Positions 13,057 through 15,006 of a DNA stretch of 15,006 nucleotides are shown here, piece by piece. The first letter of the stretch is position 1. Every line of letters begins with the position of its first letter. The notes beneath the pieces were generated by a model. That model saw only the letters and a program-made list of their open reading frames with translations. It ran no database searches and was not told the origin of the DNA. A program made the translations under genes and the position numbers. Origin of the DNA: JAEZFI01 sp044508215 (GTDB taxonomy: Bacteria > Actinomycetota > Acidimicrobiia > Acidimicrobiales > Microtrichaceae); assembly GCA_044508215.1 (NCBI GenBank), contig JBIQID010000076.1, positions 1 to 15,006 on the forward strand, read 5' to 3'.

Positions 13057-13064
13057 GGTAAGGT
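13057..13064 (+). promoter_or_regulatory. Putative -10 box of NERD gene
   Basis: GGTAAGGT lies 35 nt before the ATG at 13100. Unlike the other boxes it leaves a leader of about 29 nt, in which GAGGGG sits 5 nt before the ATG as a Shine-Dalgarno. Confidence 0.5.
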
Positions 13065-13099
13065 GCTTCCCTTCGCGCCGGGGTGAGCGAGGGGTGGAG

Positions 13100-14242
13100 A
13101 TGTCAGCAGGTGGATCGGCCGCGGGGAAGGCGCAGTCCCTCACCGAGGCAGAGCAGCGGCTGCGGGAGCGGGCGGACCGGCTCGCCCGGATGGCCGACGC
13201 CTACGCCAAGGGCGACGAGGGAGAGCGACTCCTGGCCCAGCACCTGGCACCGCTGGCTGCCGACGGCTGGTTCCAGCTGCCTGATCGGTGCATCCCGGGG
13301 AAGGAGTCGAACATCGACTGCGTCCTCGTGGGCCCGGGTGGCGTCCTCGTCATCGATGCGAAGAACTGGTCAGGCAAGGTCACCGTCGAGGGTCGGGTGC
13401 TTCGCCAGAACGGGCGCCGCCGGGCGGAGGAGATGGAGCGCCTCCGGGTGCAGGCGGCCACCGTGGCAGAGGTGCTCGACGAGGCCCGACCGAACGATCC
13501 GGCGGTTCCGATCCGTCCCGTGCTGAGCTTCGTGGGCTCGGCGACCATCGGGACGAGGACTCCGATCGACCGGGTGCACCTGCTCGATGGTGGAGAGCTG
13601 GTCGGCTTCGCCCGGTCCCTCGAGCTGGTGCTCTCGCAGGACGAGGTGGAACAGGTGGTGCGCGCCCTCATCGACGGCTTGGCGCCCCGGACCTCGACCC
13701 GTGAGCACGCCGGGGACTCGGGCCGGGCCGAGCCGCCACCAGAGCCGATCGTGTTCCTGACGCCTTGGAGGCGCCACGGTCAGCAACGCCTCTACGTGAA
13801 GGACGAACTGGGACTCGACGGGGGCTACCTCGACCTCCGGTCGGGTGAGGTCCAGGGAACGTCGGAGGCCGCCAACTCGGTTCTGCGCCGGTTGCTCACG
13901 CACTACGCCGCTGAGAGGGCGCCCGGAGGGCTCGACGAGGAGGCGATGGGCGCGATCAAGCGGTTCCTCGCCTCGATCCTGGGATCGAAGCCCGTGCGAG
14001 CGAGCGATCAGCCGCTCGTCGCCGGCTACCTGTGGAGGAACTACGGCCGCAGCCGGCTGTACGTGCACCGCCTGGAGGGGACCGGGACGAAGGTGGACCT
14101 CGGCTGGTACGACCTCAAGGAGCGTCGAGTCCACGCGGACGTCGCCGGGACCGAGCCGGTCATCCGCTACTGCGGCGAGCGCTACCTGGCGTTGGAGGAG
14201 TCTCGGAGCGCTTCGCGGAACGGCGGGAACGGGCGAGCCTGA
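13100..14242 (+). CDS. NERD-domain putative nuclease with duplicated C-terminal module
   Basis: A 380-residue cytoplasmic protein. A helical lead-in (about 13-35) precedes a NERD (nuclease-related) domain, a PD-(D/E)xK-type fold: E42 in KGDEGE, D73 in SNIDCVLVG, and D86-A-K88 in VIDAKNW are the expected catalytic residues, followed by the strand VTVEGRVLRQNG. After about residue 205 come two copies of a module, at 223-251 and 312-344, both with W-R-x2-G-x2-R-L-Y-V, then a D/G turn and a [YW]xDL strand. I know no name for this module. ATG 13100 follows GAGGGG; a GTG two codons earlier is possible. The frame is open far upstream, but that part has no support. NERD function is poorly known; nuclease activity is an inference from the motif. 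Confidence 0.82.
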   Translation: MSAGGSAAGKAQSLTEAEQRLRERADRLARMADAYAKGDEGERLLAQHLAPLAADGWFQLPDRCIPGKESNIDCVLVGPGGVLVIDAKNWSGKVTVEGRVLRQNGRRRAEEMERLRVQAATVAEVLDEARPNDPAVPIRPVLSFVGSATIGTRTPIDRVHLLDGGELVGFARSLELVLSQDEVEQVVRALIDGLAPRTSTREHAGDSGRAEPPPEPIVFLTPWRRHGQQRLYVKDELGLDGGYLDLRSGEVQGTSEAANSVLRRLLTHYAAERAPGGLDEEAMGAIKRFLASILGSKPVRASDQPLVAGYLWRNYGRSRLYVHRLEGTGTKVDLGWYDLKERRVHADVAGTEPVIRYCGERYLALEESRSASRNGGNGRA

Positions 14243-14274
14243 AGCTCAGCGACCAGGAACCGCTGCGTTCGTCG

Positions 14275-14347
14275 TGCGCCCCCTGGGACTCGAACCCAGA
14301 ACCTGCGGATTAAGAGTCCGTTGCTCTACCAATTGAGCTAGAGGCGC
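14275..14347 (-). tRNA. tRNA-Lys (anticodon CTT)
   Basis: Full cloverleaf of 73 nt. The acceptor GCGCCTC pairs with GGGGCGC (one G-U), with discriminator A. The D-arm is GCTC/GAGC, the anticodon loop CTCTTAA, the T-arm CTGGG-TTCGAGT-CCCAG. The first anticodon-stem pair is A-C. CCA is not encoded. The 3' end lies 32 bp from the convergent NERD stop. Confidence 0.95.
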
Positions 14348-14360
14348 CGTGCGGGCTGCG

Positions 14361-14368
14361 ACTGTACC
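14361..14368 (-). promoter_or_regulatory. Putative -10 box of tRNA-Lys
   Basis: GGTACAGT on the minus strand, 13 nt before the mature 5' end, leaving room for a short 5' leader removed by RNase P. Confidence 0.5.
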
Positions 14369-14391
14369 GCAGGCCCACCGTGGCGAGTCCA

Positions 14392-14421
14392 ACCCGCCCG
14401 GGCCGGTCGGTCCGGGCGGGT
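14392..14421 (-). terminator. GC-rich hairpin after tRNA-His
   Basis: A perfect 10-bp stem ACCCGCCCGG / CCGGGCGGGT with a 10-nt loop, 13 nt beyond the 3' end of tRNA-His on the minus strand. There is no T-tract. It probably separates tRNA-His from tRNA-Lys, which has its own -10 box further on. Confidence 0.5.
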
Positions 14422-14434
14422 CGGCGTCGTCTGG

Positions 14435-14508
14435 GGTGAGTGAGGGGTTTCGAACCCCCGACCTCCAGTGCCACAAACTGGCGCTCTGACCAACTGAGCT
14501 ACACCCAC
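14435..14508 (-). tRNA. tRNA-His (anticodon GTG)
   Basis: Acceptor GTGGGTG pairs with CACTCAC (one G-U). The anticodon stem CCAGT/ACTGG encloses TTGTGGC, and the T-loop is TTCGAAA. The discriminator is C, and a G at 14509 supplies the -1 base that pairs with it, both specific to tRNA-His. CCA is not encoded. Confidence 0.95.
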
Positions 14509-14520
14509 CAAGAGGTGGCG

Positions 14521-14526
14521 ATAGTA
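14521..14526 (-). promoter_or_regulatory. Putative -10 box of tRNA-His
   Basis: TACTAT on the minus strand, about 11-12 nt before the mature 5' end. It lacks the GG that precedes most boxes in this window. Confidence 0.45.
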
Positions 14527-14553
14527 GGCCACCCGGGCGGGCCCGGACGAATG

Positions 14554-14561
14554 GGTACCGT
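14554..14561 (+). promoter_or_regulatory. Putative -10 box of tRNA-Arg
   Basis: GGTACCGT, 12 nt before the mature 5' end of tRNA-Arg, in the 64-bp divergent spacer shared with tRNA-His. Confidence 0.5.
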
Positions 14562-14573
14562 GTGGTCCGACCC

Positions 14574-14647
14574 GCCTCCGTAGCTCAGATGGATAGAGCA
14601 CCGGACTTCTAATCCGATGGCCGCAGGTTCGAGTCCTGCCGGGGGCG
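14574..14647 (+). tRNA. tRNA-Arg (anticodon TCT)
   Basis: 74 nt. Acceptor GCCTCCG pairs with CGGGGGC (one G-U), discriminator G. The D-arm is GCTC/GAGC, the anticodon loop CTTCTAA gives TCT (reads AGA/AGG), and the T-arm is GCAGG-TTCGAGT-CCTGC. The first anticodon-stem pair is C-A. CCA is not encoded. Confidence 0.95.
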
Positions 14648-14700
14648 CTCGACGGCCGTGCGCGCCCCGCGGCCCCAGCGCGAGCGATCCTGCGCCTCGG

Positions 14701-15006
14701 AACCTGTCCGCTTCGGGGCGACCCCCGCGTCCGGATCGGGACAGGTTCGCGTGACGCGATGTGGACAGGTTGAGGTTGTCCTGATGTGGGCGACCCCCGG
14801 TTCCGAATGTGGACAGGGTGAGGCTGTCCTGATGTGGGCGACCCCGCGTCCGATCGGGACAGGTTGTAGCTGTCCGGTTGTGGGCGACCTGCGCGCCCGG
14901 ATCGGGACAGGTTCGGGTAGCGGGATGCGGACAGGTTGAGGCTGTCCGGTCGTGGGCGACCCCCGCGTCCGAATGTGGACGGGTTGAAGTTGTCCGGATG
15001 TGCCGC
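14701..15006. repeat. Intergenic tandem array with 24/48-bp period, running off the window
   Basis: Downstream of tRNA-Arg, GGACAGG (GGACGGG in the last copy) recurs at 14739, 14763, 14811, 14857, 14905, 14929 and 14977. The intervals are 24, 48, 46, 48, 24 and 48 bp. A typical 48-bp unit has an inverted pair GGACAG-GTTGAGG-CTGTCC that can form a hairpin, then a TGTGGGCGACCCC segment and a GCGTCCGAATG-like segment. A partial unit starts near 14704. The 46-bp interval breaks any reading frame, so this is non-coding. No gene is visible between 14648 and the window end. Function unknown. Confidence 0.85.

Noticed and set aside
12065..13099. Upstream in-frame extension of the NERD protein
   Set aside because: The frame stays open because of high GC, but it is antisense to the STAS and metalloprotease genes and has Ser/Arg-rich nonsense composition. 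The ATG at 13100 has an RBS and promoter.
14658..14939. 93-residue open frame over the 48-bp repeats
   Set aside because: It is only an open frame created by the repeats; a 46-bp interval shifts the frame, composition is unlike a protein and there is no ribosome site.
14701..15006. CRISPR array or integration (att) site next to tRNA-Arg
   Set aside because: Sequence between the GGACAGG anchors is itself repeated rather than unique, and no second copy of the tRNA-Arg 3' end or integrase gene is visible.

Overview
The window is about 15 kb of high-GC DNA with GTG start codons, short operons, actinobacterial families (a SerB with a long N-terminal ACT region, an Nei1-type glycosylase, an LLM/F420-type oxidoreductase, a septum-formation-like lipoprotein, a soluble P450) and many lipoproteins. 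This points to an actinobacterium; class Acidimicrobiia is my best guess from the gene style, but I cannot prove it. Two runs of exactly 100 N (1997-2096 and 3508-3607) show that this is a scaffold from a draft genome or MAG. The real gap lengths are unknown.

Layout. (1) 1-1965, plus strand: the end of rph (RNase PH), rdgB (XTP/dITP pyrophosphatase) and galT, joined by two 4-bp GTGA stop/start overlaps. (2) 1966-2224: an intergenic tandem array with a 72-bp period, broken by the first gap. (3) 2225-3010, minus: an Nei1/Fpg-type DNA glycosylase, divergent from a plus-strand RDD-family membrane protein (3066 onward) that is cut by the second gap. A strong hairpin terminator follows (3635-3666). 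(4) 3717-6698, minus: serB, rpe, a small helical lipoprotein and a CAP/SCP-domain lipoprotein. (5) 6722-10143, plus: a TrmA/RumA-type RNA methyltransferase, a glutaminyl-cyclotransferase-like lipoprotein, a septum-formation-like lipoprotein and an LLM oxidoreductase, mostly stop/start coupled. (6) 10144-11456: an array of 18-bp repeats, then a cytochrome P450. (7) 11497-12984, minus: a membrane-anchored HExxHxxGxxH metalloprotease and a STAS anti-sigma-factor antagonist. (8) 13100-14242, plus: a NERD-domain putative nuclease with a duplicated C-terminal module. (9) 14275-14647: tRNA-Lys(CTT) and tRNA-His(GTG) on the minus strand and tRNA-Arg(TCT) on the plus strand. (10) 14701-15006: a second intergenic repeat array (24/48-bp period) that runs off the window edge.

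Most of the genes are housekeeping: RNA maturation and nucleotide-pool cleaning, oxidised-base repair, serine synthesis, the pentose-phosphate pathway and RNA modification. Envelope and secreted proteins are interspersed. No phage, insertion-sequence or CRISPR genes are visible. The most notable signals are not protein families. They are: a recurring GGTAnnnT box 6-8 nt before start codons (apparent leaderless transcription), including a divergent pair with overlapping boxes; a 14-codon mini-ORF made by a tandem duplication and coupled at both ends by GTGA; two intergenic tandem arrays; and the repeated W-R-x2-G-x2-R-L-Y-V module of the NERD protein.
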